Shown: in pieces, positions 37,455 to 45,697 of the stretch
How the letters are laid out: each line of letters starts with the position of its first letter
How positions within the stretch are numbered: the first letter of the stretch is position 1
NCBI GenBank assembly: GCA_900168235.1
Contig: FUZG01000002.1
Span: forward strand, 62,001 to 126,000
DNA length: 64,000 nt
Direction of reading: 5' to 3'
From: Lachnospiraceae bacterium
GTDB taxonomy: Bacteria > Bacillota > Clostridia > Lachnospirales > Lachnospiraceae
Made by a program: the position numbers and the translations under genes
The notes under the pieces: generated by a model
Databases searched by the model: none
The model's input: the letters and a program-made list of their open reading frames with translations, nothing else
What the model was told of the DNA's origin: nothing

Positions 37455-38972
37455 ATGGTAGTATGGGAATTTTTTGTCAACAACATTTTGACAAAGCCAC
37501 AGTACATGGTCGGCCTTATTGTACTGGTTGGTTATCTGCTTCTGAGAAAGCCTTGGTATGACACCGTTGGCGGAACTCTGAAGGCAATCGTAGGTTATAT
37601 GATCCTTTCAACAGGATCCAGCGGACTGATCAATACGATCAAACCTATCCTTTACGGACTTGGTGATCGTTTTGGTCTCCAGGCAGCGATCATCGATCCG
37701 TATAACGGACAGAACGCTGTACAGGCAGGCGTTGATGCGGGAAATCCGATTGTAGGGGGCAGCGCGTTTTCCCAGGTTATGATTCTGATGGCGATCGCGT
37801 TCGTAGCAAACCTGATCCTCGTTCGTCTGAATCGTATTACAAAGCTTCGTTCCGTATTTACAACAGGTAACGTTCAGATCCAGCAGGCTTCCACTGCATT
37901 CTGGCTTATCCTGTTCGCACTTCCTGCACTCCGCGGACAGACAACAGTTACTCTGATCATCATGGCAGTAGTACTTGGTCTGTACTGGGCAGTTGGTACC
38001 AACCTTCTCGTTGGTTACGCGCAGGAACTTACAGATGGCGCAGGTTTCTCACTTGCACATCAGCAGATGTTCGGTGTATTCGTTTCTACATGGCTTGCTG
38101 ACAAGATGGGCAAGGCTGACAGAAAGAAGGCAGAGCAGAACCCGAACAGAAAGCAGTCAGTATTTGACAAGAAGCTTGAGGATATCGAGCTTCCCGGATG
38201 GATGCAGCTCTTCAATGATAACATGGTATGTACATCACTCCTGATGCTCATCTTCTTCGGAGTTATCCTTGCTATTCTTGGCAAGAACTATATCGTAGGC
38301 CTTGAGCTTATGAAAGAAACAGACAGTTTCTTCTTCTATGTATTTGGTACAGCACTCAGCTTCGCTGCAAACCTTGCTATCCTGCAGCTTGGTGTACGTA
38401 CAATGGTTGCAGAGCTTACAGTATCCTTCAAGGGTATCTCTGATAAGCTTCTTCCTTCCGCAGTTCCCGGTGTTGACTGTGCGGTTTCCTTCAGCTTTGG
38501 TTCTCCTAACGCTGTAACAGTAGGATTCCTTGCAGGTGCTATCGGTGAGATCATTGCGATCCTCGTTCTGATCTTTGCAGGAAGCCCGACCATCATCATC
38601 GCAGGATTTATCCCGATGTTCTTTGATAACGCTACTATCGCTGTATTTGCTAACAGCAAGGGCGGTTTCAAGGCAGCTGTTATCTTCCCGTTCATTTCCG
38701 GACTTCTTCAGGTATTCGGCTCAGCAGCTATCGCTACATGGGTTGGACTCGCAGAGTACGGCGGATACCTTGGAATGTGGGACTGGGCAGTTGTATGGCC
38801 GATCTTCACAGTTATCATGAAGTTCGCAGGCTTCATCGGTCTCGCGATCGTAATCATCTTCCTTATTGCTATTCCTCAGCTTCAGTATATGAAGGATCCT
38901 GAGCACTACTTCCTTGAAGTGGATGACTATGAGGAGTACAAAAAGCAGAAGGGCATCGAAACAACTTATTGA
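37455..38972 (+). CDS. ulaA: Ascorbate-type PTS IIC permease
   Basis: A 505-residue membrane transporter of the UlaA/SgaT family with about 10-12 spans. Conserved pieces include KPQYMVGLIVLVGYLLLRKPW at the N-terminus, TLKAIVGYMILSTGSSGL, and the C-terminal FFDNATIAVFANSKGG. It moves L-ascorbate across the membrane with phosphorylation at the 6-position. I use the ATG at 37455; a TTG at 37437 precedes the RBS GGGGAAGG. Followed by two hairpins and the separate IIB gene. Confidence 0.92.
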   Translation: MVVWEFFVNNILTKPQYMVGLIVLVGYLLLRKPWYDTVGGTLKAIVGYMILSTGSSGLINTIKPILYGLGDRFGLQAAIIDPYNGQNAVQAGVDAGNPIVGGSAFSQVMILMAIAFVANLILVRLNRITKLRSVFTTGNVQIQQASTAFWLILFALPALRGQTTVTLIIMAVVLGLYWAVGTNLLVGYAQELTDGAGFSLAHQQMFGVFVSTWLADKMGKADRKKAEQNPNRKQSVFDKKLEDIELPGWMQLFNDNMVCTSLLMLIFFGVILAILGKNYIVGLELMKETDSFFFYVFGTALSFAANLAILQLGVRTMVAELTVSFKGISDKLLPSAVPGVDCAVSFSFGSPNAVTVGFLAGAIGEIIAILVLIFAGSPTIIIAGFIPMFFDNATIAVFANSKGGFKAAVIFPFISGLLQVFGSAAIATWVGLAEYGGYLGMWDWAVVWPIFTVIMKFAGFIGLAIVIIFLIAIPQLQYMKDPEHYFLEVDDYEEYKKQKGIETTY

Positions 38973-38988
38973 TAAGAAATCCGTCGGC

Positions 38989-39058
38989 GGAGCGGATGCA
39001 TAAAATCCGCTCCTGATGGAACATGCATATCCACAGGTGAAGTAAAGCCTGTGGATAT
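38989..39058 (+). promoter_or_regulatory. Two intercistronic hairpins between ulaA and ulaB
   Basis: Stem 1: GGAGCGGAT (38989-38997) with ATCCGCTCC (39005-39013). Stem 2: ATATCCACAGG (39027-39037) with CCTGTGGATAT (39048-39058). Both perfect, neither followed by a T run directly, so mRNA processing or stabilisation elements are more likely than terminators. Confidence 0.5.
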
Positions 39059-39110
39059 GATCATTTATTGGATTTATGATTATTTTTTGATACAATTTGG
39101 AGGTACAACA

Positions 39111-39407
39111 ATGATTAGTATTTTAGCATGCTGCGCAAACGGATCCGGTACATCTCTTATGATGGACATGACACTTGAGAAGGTTATCAAGCAGGAAGGA
39201 TGGAATATTTCTAAGAGGCACCATTGCTCAATTTCAGAAGGAAAGAACACTTCTGTAAATTATGACCTGGTTCTCTGCCCGCAGAACTTCATCAGCATGT
39301 TCAAGGATGCAGAAGCAAAGGGAGTAAAGGTTGTTGGTCTTCGTAATGTAATGTCCGCAAAGGAGATCAAGGAGAAGGTTGAGGCAACAGGTCTTGATCT
39401 GAAATAA
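39111..39407 (+). CDS. ulaB: Ascorbate-type PTS IIB component
   Basis: A 98-residue EIIB. The phosphorylated Cys is in the N-terminal P-loop ILACCANGSGTSLMM. The remainder (DLVLCPQNFISMF, KGVKVVGLRNVMSAKEIKEKV) matches the lactose/ascorbate IIB fold. The ATG at 39111 follows GGAGGTACAACA; the open frame extends upstream to 39051 but without an RBS. Confidence 0.92.
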   Translation: MISILACCANGSGTSLMMDMTLEKVIKQEGWNISKRHHCSISEGKNTSVNYDLVLCPQNFISMFKDAEAKGVKVVGLRNVMSAKEIKEKVEATGLDLK

Positions 39408-39418
39408 AGAAGAGTTTA

Positions 39419-39481
39419 TGGGGGAGATTTCCGTACGGACAGGACGGCTTTGTCCTGATGCGTGGGAACTCCCCCCTTTTT
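39419..39481 (+). terminator. Terminator inside the ula cluster
   Basis: GGGGGAG (39420-39426) pairs with CTCCCCC (39469-39475), enclosing a second stem AGGAC/GTCCT, and is followed by CCTTTTT. It separates the transport genes from the regulator gene and probably lowers read-through. Confidence 0.7.
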
Positions 39482-39496
39482 GAGGGAAAAATCGAT

Positions 39497-40270
39497 ATGA
39501 AGAGAAGCAGAGACATAGTTGAAAACCGAAGAAAGCAGATCATTTCAATCCTTTCAAAAACCGGGGAAGCTCATGTGGCAGATATTGCGGCTTTCCTGGA
39601 TGTCTCTGAGATCACGGTACGCCGCGATCTGCAGTATCTCGAGGATAATAACAAGATCAGACGTTACTATGGCGGCGCAAAGATCGCTGACAATGATAAA
39701 CCGGAGAGTACCCGGGATCTGAACGAGAGATGCAAGGATGCGATCGCCCGTTATGCTGCGTCCCTGATCGAAGACGGCGACACAGTATTTATAAACACCA
39801 GTACAACGGCGTTGGAAGTGATCCAGTATATCACTGCAAAAAATGTGGTCGTTATCACAAATAACGGAAATGCAATAAATTCTCATAAACCTGCAAACGT
39901 GAGCGTTGTCCTCTCCGGCGGAGAGCTGAGAAACGTAAAGGGAAGCATGGTAGGTGAATTTGCTATCCACAGTCTGAACCGTGTTACTGCGAAAAAATCG
40001 TTTTTGGGATGCTCAGGTCTTTCTATCGCAAACGGAATGACCACTGAGATGATGAACGAGGTTGACATAAATAAAGTTATGCGCGAACGGACAAGGGGAA
40101 GATCTTTTATCCTTGCGGATCACAGAAAGCTCGGTGTAAACAGCAGTTTTGTGAGCTGCACCATTGATTCCGTGACGGACATAATAACGGACGAAATGGC
40201 TGATCCCGCTATGGTCGAGGAATTTCGTGAAAACGGGATCCGCGTTGATACGGTCAAGCTTGGATATTGA
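39497..40270 (+). CDS. DeoR-family transcriptional regulator (UlaR-like)
   Basis: A 257-residue repressor-type protein. The N-terminal DeoR HTH reads VADIAAFLDVSEITVRRDLQYLEDNNKIRRYYGG, and the C-terminal sugar-phosphate sensor domain contains TVFINTSTTALEVIQYI, VVLSGGELRNVKGSMVG and KSFLGCSGLS. UlaR in E. coli is a DeoR protein that responds to L-ascorbate 6-phosphate; position within the ula cluster suggests the same role here. ATG at 39497 with GAGGG upstream. Expected target: the repeated motifs at 35585-35740. Confidence 0.88.
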   Translation: MKRSRDIVENRRKQIISILSKTGEAHVADIAAFLDVSEITVRRDLQYLEDNNKIRRYYGGAKIADNDKPESTRDLNERCKDAIARYAASLIEDGDTVFINTSTTALEVIQYITAKNVVVITNNGNAINSHKPANVSVVLSGGELRNVKGSMVGEFAIHSLNRVTAKKSFLGCSGLSIANGMTTEMMNEVDINKVMRERTRGRSFILADHRKLGVNSSFVSCTIDSVTDIITDEMADPAMVEEFRENGIRVDTVKLGY

Positions 40271-40356
40271 TTTCTCATTATCGGGTGATAAAAGTTACGT
40301 TGAGAGATGACGGAAGGGTCATTTGAATTTTTTCGGATATATTTAGGAGGCAGTTC

Positions 40357-41406
40357 ATGAAGGCAGAAAAACAGGTGCTTGGAAGCCTGGAAAAATGTTA
40401 TGCAGTAACTGAATTTGAATATGATGGGGCTAGACACTTGGTAGTAGCAGCCGAGAAAGAAAATCCCTGTTATGTTTTTGATCTTGAAGGAAATAAGGTA
40501 GATACACTCTGGGAAGGTCCGGGCGGAGTAATGACACTCCTCCAGTATCCTATCGGAGATGAGCCGATCCTTATGGCTACACAGAAATTCTATTCACCGA
40601 ATAATTCTGCTGAAGCAAAGATCGTTTATTACACAAGAGAAAACGGAAAGTGGGTATGCCACGTTCTCTGCGACCTTCCTTTCGTTCACAGATTCGGAAT
40701 CGTAGAAAGAGGCGGTGTTCATTATCTCGTAGCATGCACACTTAAGTCTGCGCATGCATTCAAGAACGACTGGACATGCCCGGGACGTATCTGGGTTGCA
40801 AAGCTTCCTGAAAATATTAAGGACTATAACGAGAATAACCAGCTGGAGCTCACAGCTCTTACAAGCGGTCTTTACAAGAACCACGGTTTCGTAAAGTGTT
40901 ATGAGAGCGACTACAGCTTTGTGATGGTCGGAACAGAGAACGGTGTATATCAGGTAGTTCCTCCTGCATCCGAGGATGGCGAGTGGACAAGCGAAAATAT
41001 CCTTGAGACACCTACAAGCGATATGCTCTACTTTGATTTCGACGGCGACGGAGAACGCGAGCTGCTGGTACTTTCTCCTTTCCACGGTGATACGATTACC
41101 ATTTACAAGAAAAAGGACGGCAAATTTGTAAGCGTCTACGAGCATGAGAAGAAGTTGAAGTTCATCCATGCTATCTGGGGCACTGAGATCGACGGAACAC
41201 CGTATGCATTTGTAGGAAACCGCGAGGAAGACAGAGATCTCATCGCCATCCACTTTGATAAGGCTTCCGGAAAGTATGTATACGATACTCTTGATCAGGG
41301 GGCAGGTTCAGCAAACTGCATGTATTTCAAGGATGGAGATGCTCACAAGCTCTTTGCAGCTAACCGTGAGACAGACGAGATCGCTGTTTATACACTGACT
41401 CTGTAA
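40357..41406 (+). CDS. Uncharacterised propeller-like protein in the ula cluster
   Basis: A 349-residue protein with no family I can name. It consists of repeated beta-strand segments: HLVVAAEKENPCYVFDLEGN, PILMATQKFYSP, YSFVMVGTENGVYQV, and a DFDGDGERELLVLSPFHGD segment near residue 226 that resembles the calcium-binding turn of FG-GAP/VCBS repeats. The pattern suggests a six- to seven-bladed beta propeller. No signal peptide, so it acts in the cytoplasm. It sits between the DeoR-type regulator and ulaE on the same strand, with a strong RBS (TAGGAGGCAG), so a role in ascorbate or a related sugar-acid pathway (isomerase, lactonase, sensor) is a reasonable inference only. Confidence 0.75.
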   Translation: MKAEKQVLGSLEKCYAVTEFEYDGARHLVVAAEKENPCYVFDLEGNKVDTLWEGPGGVMTLLQYPIGDEPILMATQKFYSPNNSAEAKIVYYTRENGKWVCHVLCDLPFVHRFGIVERGGVHYLVACTLKSAHAFKNDWTCPGRIWVAKLPENIKDYNENNQLELTALTSGLYKNHGFVKCYESDYSFVMVGTENGVYQVVPPASEDGEWTSENILETPTSDMLYFDFDGDGERELLVLSPFHGDTITIYKKKDGKFVSVYEHEKKLKFIHAIWGTEIDGTPYAFVGNREEDRDLIAIHFDKASGKYVYDTLDQGAGSANCMYFKDGDAHKLFAANRETDEIAVYTLTL

Positions 41407-41429
41407 AGCGTCCGGAAAGAGAGGATAAA

Positions 41430-42293
41430 ATGGCTTTTGAATATTCGCTAGGCCTCTACGAGAAAGCTATTCCGGTCGGACTTGGCTTTCCGAAGATGTT
41501 TGATATTACAAGAGAAGGCGGTTTCGACAGACTTGAGATAAGTATTGACGAAACAGACTGGAGACAGGAGAGACTTGACTGGTCTGCTGAAAAGCAGCGT
41601 GAACTGGGCGTGCTGGCGAGAGCCTGCGGAACACCCATCACTACCATGTGTCTGTCCGGTCACAGAAAGTATCCCTTCGGTGCTCACAAGGCTGAGGATA
41701 GGGAGAAATCCATGGAGATCATGGAAAAAGCTATCCGCTTCTCTGTAAATTCCGGCGTTTCCATAATCCAGCTCGCAGGATATGATGTTTACTATGAAGA
41801 GGGTGACGACGATACCAGAAAGTGGTTTGCCGAAAACCTCAAAAAAGCCACAGATTATGCGGCAAGATGGGGCATCGTACTCGCATTTGAAACAATGGAA
41901 ACACCTTTTATGGATACAGTTGAAAAGTCCATGAAATATGTGGATCTGGTAAAGTCTCCGTGGCTTGGTGTCTATCCGGATATCGGAAACCTGAAGAACG
42001 CAGCAGTTCTCTACGGTCACGATGTAGTGGATGACATGAAGACAGGTGATGGACATATTTTTGCTATTCATCTGAAAGAAACAAAACCCGGTGTTTACCG
42101 TGACATGAATTTTGGTCATGGCGGGCACACAGAGTATGAGCGATGCATAAAAGCAGGTCTCGAAATGGGTGTCAGGACTTTTACCGGTGAGTTCTGGTAT
42201 CAGGAAGGTCAGGATTACAGGAGTATCATCCGTGAATCCAGCGATTTCCTGAGAGAAAAGATCGAAGGCGAAGCAAAGAAGCTGGGGCTTTAA
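41430..42293 (+). CDS. ulaE: L-xylulose/L-ribulose-5-phosphate 3-epimerase (UlaE/SgbU family)
   Basis: A 287-residue TIM-barrel epimerase. The N-terminus (GLYEKAIPVGLGFPKMFDITREGGFDRLEISIDETDWRQERLDW) and metal-site strands (QLAGYDVYYEEGDDDTRKWF, ALFETMETPFMDTV-like segment, GVYPDIGNLKNAA, IHLKETKPGVYRDMNFGHG) match UlaE. Converts L-xylulose 5-phosphate to L-ribulose 5-phosphate. The preceding decarboxylase (UlaD) and the final 4-epimerase (UlaF) are not in the window. 23 bp after the propeller-like gene. Confidence 0.93.
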   Translation: MAFEYSLGLYEKAIPVGLGFPKMFDITREGGFDRLEISIDETDWRQERLDWSAEKQRELGVLARACGTPITTMCLSGHRKYPFGAHKAEDREKSMEIMEKAIRFSVNSGVSIIQLAGYDVYYEEGDDDTRKWFAENLKKATDYAARWGIVLAFETMETPFMDTVEKSMKYVDLVKSPWLGVYPDIGNLKNAAVLYGHDVVDDMKTGDGHIFAIHLKETKPGVYRDMNFGHGGHTEYERCIKAGLEMGVRTFTGEFWYQEGQDYRSIIRESSDFLREKIEGEAKKLGL

Positions 42294-42316
42294 AAAACAC
42301 AGGTAATATGATTCAG

Positions 42317-42360
42317 AAATGCAGATCAGTCGTTATTTATCGACAGATCTGCATTTTTTT
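42317..42360 (+). terminator. Terminator of the ula cluster
   Basis: AAATGCAGATCAGTCG (42317-42332) pairs with CGACAGATCTGCATTT (42341-42356), one mismatch in 16, followed by TTTT. Confidence 0.9.
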
Positions 42361-42519
42361 GCGGAGCACTTAGCGAGGTATTTTCGAGCCTAGCGTAACT
42401 TGTTATGCATCGGTGACGCATGATGTGTTCATACAGATCCATAAAAAGGCGCGATTTTACTGACTTTTTCGGCGTATAAGGAAAGCTGATTGGGATTGTC
42501 CTTATAGATCGCAAAGAAG

Positions 42520-43128
42520 GTGCAGTCGGCGATCAACAGAAAGATGAATAAATTTGGTGATGTTGATCCTGATAAAGTAGTTTCATGCCTGATGGTTAAT
42601 GTAGATAAGGGGTACACGGCTCAGGAGTTACGGTTGGATATTAACAAAAATATCAAAGGAGTCAAGGCAGTACAGACAAGAGACCTTATAGCCGGCGTTT
42701 CAGAAAGTCTTGGGGGAGCGGCAGATCTGATCGGCGGTCTGTCGGCGCTTAGAAATGCACTGATAGGAGTTATACCTCAGGATCATTTTGCTATCCACAC
42801 TCTGACAGTGCTGCAAAACGTATGCCTTCCTGCAGTTTTGTTTGATAAGGATTCCGATGTTAAAAGCCGGGCAATGGAGCTTTTGAAACTTTTAGGAATT
42901 TCAGAGCTTGCCGGATCTGCACCAAGTGAGCTGTCCGGAGGTGAGCTTAGAAGGATGTCTGTAGCAAGGGCGCTCATCAATGACCCGAAGGTGATCCTGG
43001 CGGATGAGCCTACAGGAGATCTGGATGACGAAAATACTGAGCTCATTTTCGAAGTGCTTCGGAAGAAGGCGAGAGAAGGAGCATCCGTACTGGCCGTCAC
43101 GCATGAAAACGAAGCGGAAAAATATTAG
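42520..43128 (+). pseudogene. Remnant fusion of an FtsX-like permease and an ABC ATPase
   Basis: A 202-residue frame that joins pieces of two proteins. Residues ~1-72 (VDPDKVVSCLMVNVDKGYTAQELRLDINKNIKG, RDLIAGVSESLGGAADLIGGL) look like the extracytoplasmic end of an FtsX/MacB-type permease just before a membrane span. From about residue 75 the sequence is an ABC ATPase beginning at the Q-loop (LIGVIPQDHFAIHTLTVLQNV), with signature LSGGELRRMSVARAL, Walker B VILADEPTGDLD and H-loop AVTHE. Walker A is absent and the C-terminus stops early at EAEKY. An in-frame deletion between adjacent permease and ATPase genes explains this. Starts at GTG 42520 after AAGAAGG; function is unlikely. Confidence 0.7.
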
Positions 43129-43140
43129 GGTTAAATATAA

Positions 43141-43192
43141 CCTCTCATCTGACGAAATAATATCGTAGGACTGACTAAGTCCGGATGAGGGG
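43141..43192 (+). promoter_or_regulatory. Predicted three-way junction covering the GGDEF gene RBS
   Basis: CCTCTCATC (43141-43149) can pair with GATGAGGGG (43184-43192, one wobble), closing two inner stems: ACGA/TCGT (43152-43155 with 43163-43166) and GGACT/AGTCC (43168-43172 with 43178-43182). The right arm of the closing stem contains the Shine-Dalgarno GAGGGG of the downstream start at 43196. Opening the stem would permit translation. It matches no riboswitch class I know. Confidence 0.5.
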
Positions 43193-43195
43193 TAT

Positions 43196-44725
43196 ATGGA
43201 TAAAGAGCATGATATTGATATAGATGCGGAAATCAAAAATTCCGGCAATCTGATAAAACTCGTATTTGTCATCCTCATAATCATGTTGATAGGCATCTGC
43301 ATCGCATATTCGTGGATAACAATGAGCAACATGAGGCGGTACGGAGCGGATGTGTCTGCGCTGGTCTCTGAGCGGGTTGAGGATTCTATTGAGCTCCCGC
43401 TTGAGAGTGCATTAAATACAACGCGGGCCGTCGCAAGAGACGACAGGATACGAAGGTGGATCCTGGAGGAAGAGGATACATTCAGGAGTAAAGAGCATGA
43501 AGAAATGCTGGCAAAATATCTGAATGAATATTCTATCCAGAAAAATGTCATGAGGATACTCCTTCTCTCTGCGAAGACATCTTCGTATTATGCATCGGAT
43601 CTCGGCGGTTACAATCGCGGATTATCGAGAGATAATGAACGTGATAAATGGTTCTATGAATTTGTGGAAAGCGGCCGGGAAGACAGGGTAAATATTGAGT
43701 TTGACGAAGATGGAGAAAATGAGATCCGTGTCTTTACGAATCATTTGGTGACAGATGATGACGGAAATGTTATCGCAGTTGTAGGAATGCGGTTTAACCT
43801 TGATGAAATTTTTCCTGCACTGGCTTTTGAAACTTCGGTATTTACACAGCTCGGGGCGTGGTTTTCTGATGAAGACGGAAACGTGATATATTCCACAATG
43901 CTGGAAAAAGGGGAGAAACATAACCTTTTTAAGGATGGGTTTCTTAAAAACTATGACAAGTCGATCATAAAAGGCGTCGAAAAGAAAGACGGGATACTGC
44001 TTGATAAAGATCTGGCCGGAGTGGATCAATGCAAGATAAGCTACCTGCCTACTGCGAATCTTTATCTTATGGTCACATCAAACAGTGAACAGATGAGAAG
44101 TGCTGAGGGAAAAGCGCTCTTTATCATGATGTTTGGTGCGATCATCATGATATTCCTCGTAATGCTTCTCGTAAAAAATATCCTTACGCTGTACCAGAAT
44201 GAGATACTTAAGTATGTAAAGATACAGAAGGATATGACATATAAAGATGCACTTACAGGTATCGGAAGCCGGCACGCTTACAAGGAAAGGCTATATAAGA
44301 TCAGGGACGATCCAAATCTTTCGGAGAACCTGGTAGTGGTGGAACTGGATATAAACGGTCTCAAGGAAGTAAATGATAATTTGGGTCATGAAGCCGGAGA
44401 TGAGCTTATCTGCGGAGCTTCGGAATGTATTGTGTCGGTTTTTGAGGAATACGGAAAGTGTTTCAGGGTAGGCGGAGACGAGTTTGTGGCACTTGTAAGT
44501 ATTCCGACAAAAAAGATCAAGGATATCATGATGAAGCTTGATCGGGTTATAGAAAAGTGGAGTGGAGAGAAGGCCAAGACTATGAGTATATCCAAGGGCT
44601 ATGCTGCTTCAGAAGAGTTTCCTGACCATACGCCGGAGGAACTGGTTAAGGAAGCAGATAAAAGGATGTATGAGGACAAGGCAGAATACTATAAGACTCA
44701 TGACCGGAGACGGCAAAACAGGTAA
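43196..44725 (+). CDS. Diguanylate cyclase with extracytoplasmic Cache-like sensor
   Basis: A 509-residue membrane signalling protein that would make cyclic di-GMP. TM1 at residues ~19-41, a large outside domain (~45-300; SSYYASDLGGYNRGLSRDNERDKWFYEF and NHLVTDDDGNVIAVVGMRFNLDEI resemble dCache sensors), TM2 at ~303-327, a short linker, and a GGDEF domain (~345-505) with intact RVGGDEFVAL near residue 425. The inhibitory I-site (RxxD five residues before GGDEF) is not present (GKCFRVGGDEF), so product inhibition is not expected. RBS lies within a predicted RNA structure. Confidence 0.88.
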   Translation: MDKEHDIDIDAEIKNSGNLIKLVFVILIIMLIGICIAYSWITMSNMRRYGADVSALVSERVEDSIELPLESALNTTRAVARDDRIRRWILEEEDTFRSKEHEEMLAKYLNEYSIQKNVMRILLLSAKTSSYYASDLGGYNRGLSRDNERDKWFYEFVESGREDRVNIEFDEDGENEIRVFTNHLVTDDDGNVIAVVGMRFNLDEIFPALAFETSVFTQLGAWFSDEDGNVIYSTMLEKGEKHNLFKDGFLKNYDKSIIKGVEKKDGILLDKDLAGVDQCKISYLPTANLYLMVTSNSEQMRSAEGKALFIMMFGAIIMIFLVMLLVKNILTLYQNEILKYVKIQKDMTYKDALTGIGSRHAYKERLYKIRDDPNLSENLVVVELDINGLKEVNDNLGHEAGDELICGASECIVSVFEEYGKCFRVGGDEFVALVSIPTKKIKDIMMKLDRVIEKWSGEKAKTMSISKGYAASEEFPDHTPEELVKEADKRMYEDKAEYYKTHDRRRQNR

Positions 44726-44776
44726 TTGACGGATAAGGTCAGAGTCTGTTATCATATCGATATTTAAAAGGTCATT

Positions 44777-44815
44777 ACCCGGGGACAGCATCGGCTTTTC
44801 CCCGGGTTCATTTTG
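44777..44815 (+). terminator. Hairpin after the GGDEF gene
   Basis: ACCCGGGGA (44777-44785) pairs perfectly with TCCCCGGGT (44799-44807), followed by TCATTTTG. Located 16 bp before the mntP RBS. Confidence 0.65.
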
Positions 44816-44830
44816 TGTCAGGAGGATCAG

Positions 44831-45412
44831 ATGTTCAGATTTATAATAAACAGCATACTGCTCGGTGTGGGGCTTGCCATGGATGCTTTTTCAGTATCGA
44901 TCGTAAATGGTATAAATGAGCCGGATATGCCGGCAGGACGGACATGCGGGATAGCAGGTACTTATGCCGGATTTCAGTTTGCCATGCCGATGATCGGATG
45001 GGTATGCGTCCACACGATCCTTGAGTACTTCGAAGCTTTTCAGAAATTTATCCCGTGGATAGCACTGCTCCTGCTGCTCTACATAGGTGGAAAGATGCTT
45101 ATTGAGGGCCTCAGTAAGAAAGATGATGAGGAGGAAACAGAGACTGCTGCGCTCCTTAGTGCAGGAACCCTCGTTGTGCAGGGCATAGCAACATCCATTG
45201 ATGCACTGTCGGTAGGATTTACCATAGCTAATTACAGAGCTGCATCTGCATTTAGCTGTTCAATGCTGATCGCAGTCACGACCTTTATCATCTGCTTTGT
45301 GGGACTTCATTTCGGTAAAAAGCTGGGAGAGAGATTTGCTGACAGGGCTACGGTCCTCGGAGGAGTGATACTGATACTCATAGGAATAGAGATTTTTGTT
45401 ACAGGAATTTGA
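44831..45412 (+). CDS. mntP: Manganese exporter MntP
   Basis: A 193-residue, six-span membrane protein of the MntP (YebN/DUF204) family. The two inverted repeats each carry the conserved acidic motif: GVGLAMDAFSVSI near residue 18 and GIATSIDALSVGF near residue 120. The central loop is acidic (SKKDDEEETETA). Exports Mn2+ in other bacteria. ATG at 44831 after GGAGGATCAG. The ~100 bp upstream gap is too short and lacks the motifs of the yybP-ykoY manganese riboswitch. Confidence 0.9.
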   Translation: MFRFIINSILLGVGLAMDAFSVSIVNGINEPDMPAGRTCGIAGTYAGFQFAMPMIGWVCVHTILEYFEAFQKFIPWIALLLLLYIGGKMLIEGLSKKDDEEETETAALLSAGTLVVQGIATSIDALSVGFTIANYRAASAFSCSMLIAVTTFIICFVGLHFGKKLGERFADRATVLGGVILILIGIEIFVTGI

Positions 45413-45697
45413 GAAGAAAATTGATAAAAACGGGCGCTTTTTGTATACATGCAAGGGGTGCTCTTTTTGTATCTGAAAAAGTTCTATTTTAGGGAAAATT
45501 AAGGAAAACAGAGTATTAGGGAATGTACGGATTGTTGCACATGTTATAGAAACCTTCGTTTTTGAAAACGCGTGACATTGTTTTTGATAAAAAACCCCTA
45601 CCCTTTTAAAAGTGCGTATGATTATTGTATATCAACAAAAAACAAATAGTGATCGAGGGGACTATTTAGCATTTTAAACAAAAGAAAGGGGCATATT
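45413..45697 (+). other. Intergenic region after mntP
   Basis: 285 bp, A/T-rich. Two similar runs, GCGCTTTTTGTATAC (45434-) and GTGCTCTTTTTGTAT (45459-), form a degenerate direct repeat. A candidate promoter lies at 45584-45612 for the small secreted peptide. Confidence 0.4.
45584..45612 (+). promoter_or_regulatory. Candidate promoter for the secreted peptide
   Basis: TTGATA (45584-45589), 17 bp spacer, TAAAAG (45607-45612). Confidence 0.45.

Noticed and set aside
42361-42519. Coding remnant upstream of the permease-ATPase fusion
   Set aside because: All frames are interrupted and no permease-like sequence is legible; treated as non-coding.
43141-43192. Hammerhead ribozyme or c-di-GMP riboswitch before the GGDEF gene
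   Set aside because: It contains CTGACGA and a three-way junction, but the required GAAA strand and cleavage site are missing, and the GEMM aptamer motifs are absent.
44726-44830. yybP-ykoY manganese riboswitch upstream of mntP
   Set aside because: The gap is ~100 bp, mostly a terminator-like hairpin; the aptamer's conserved loops are not present.
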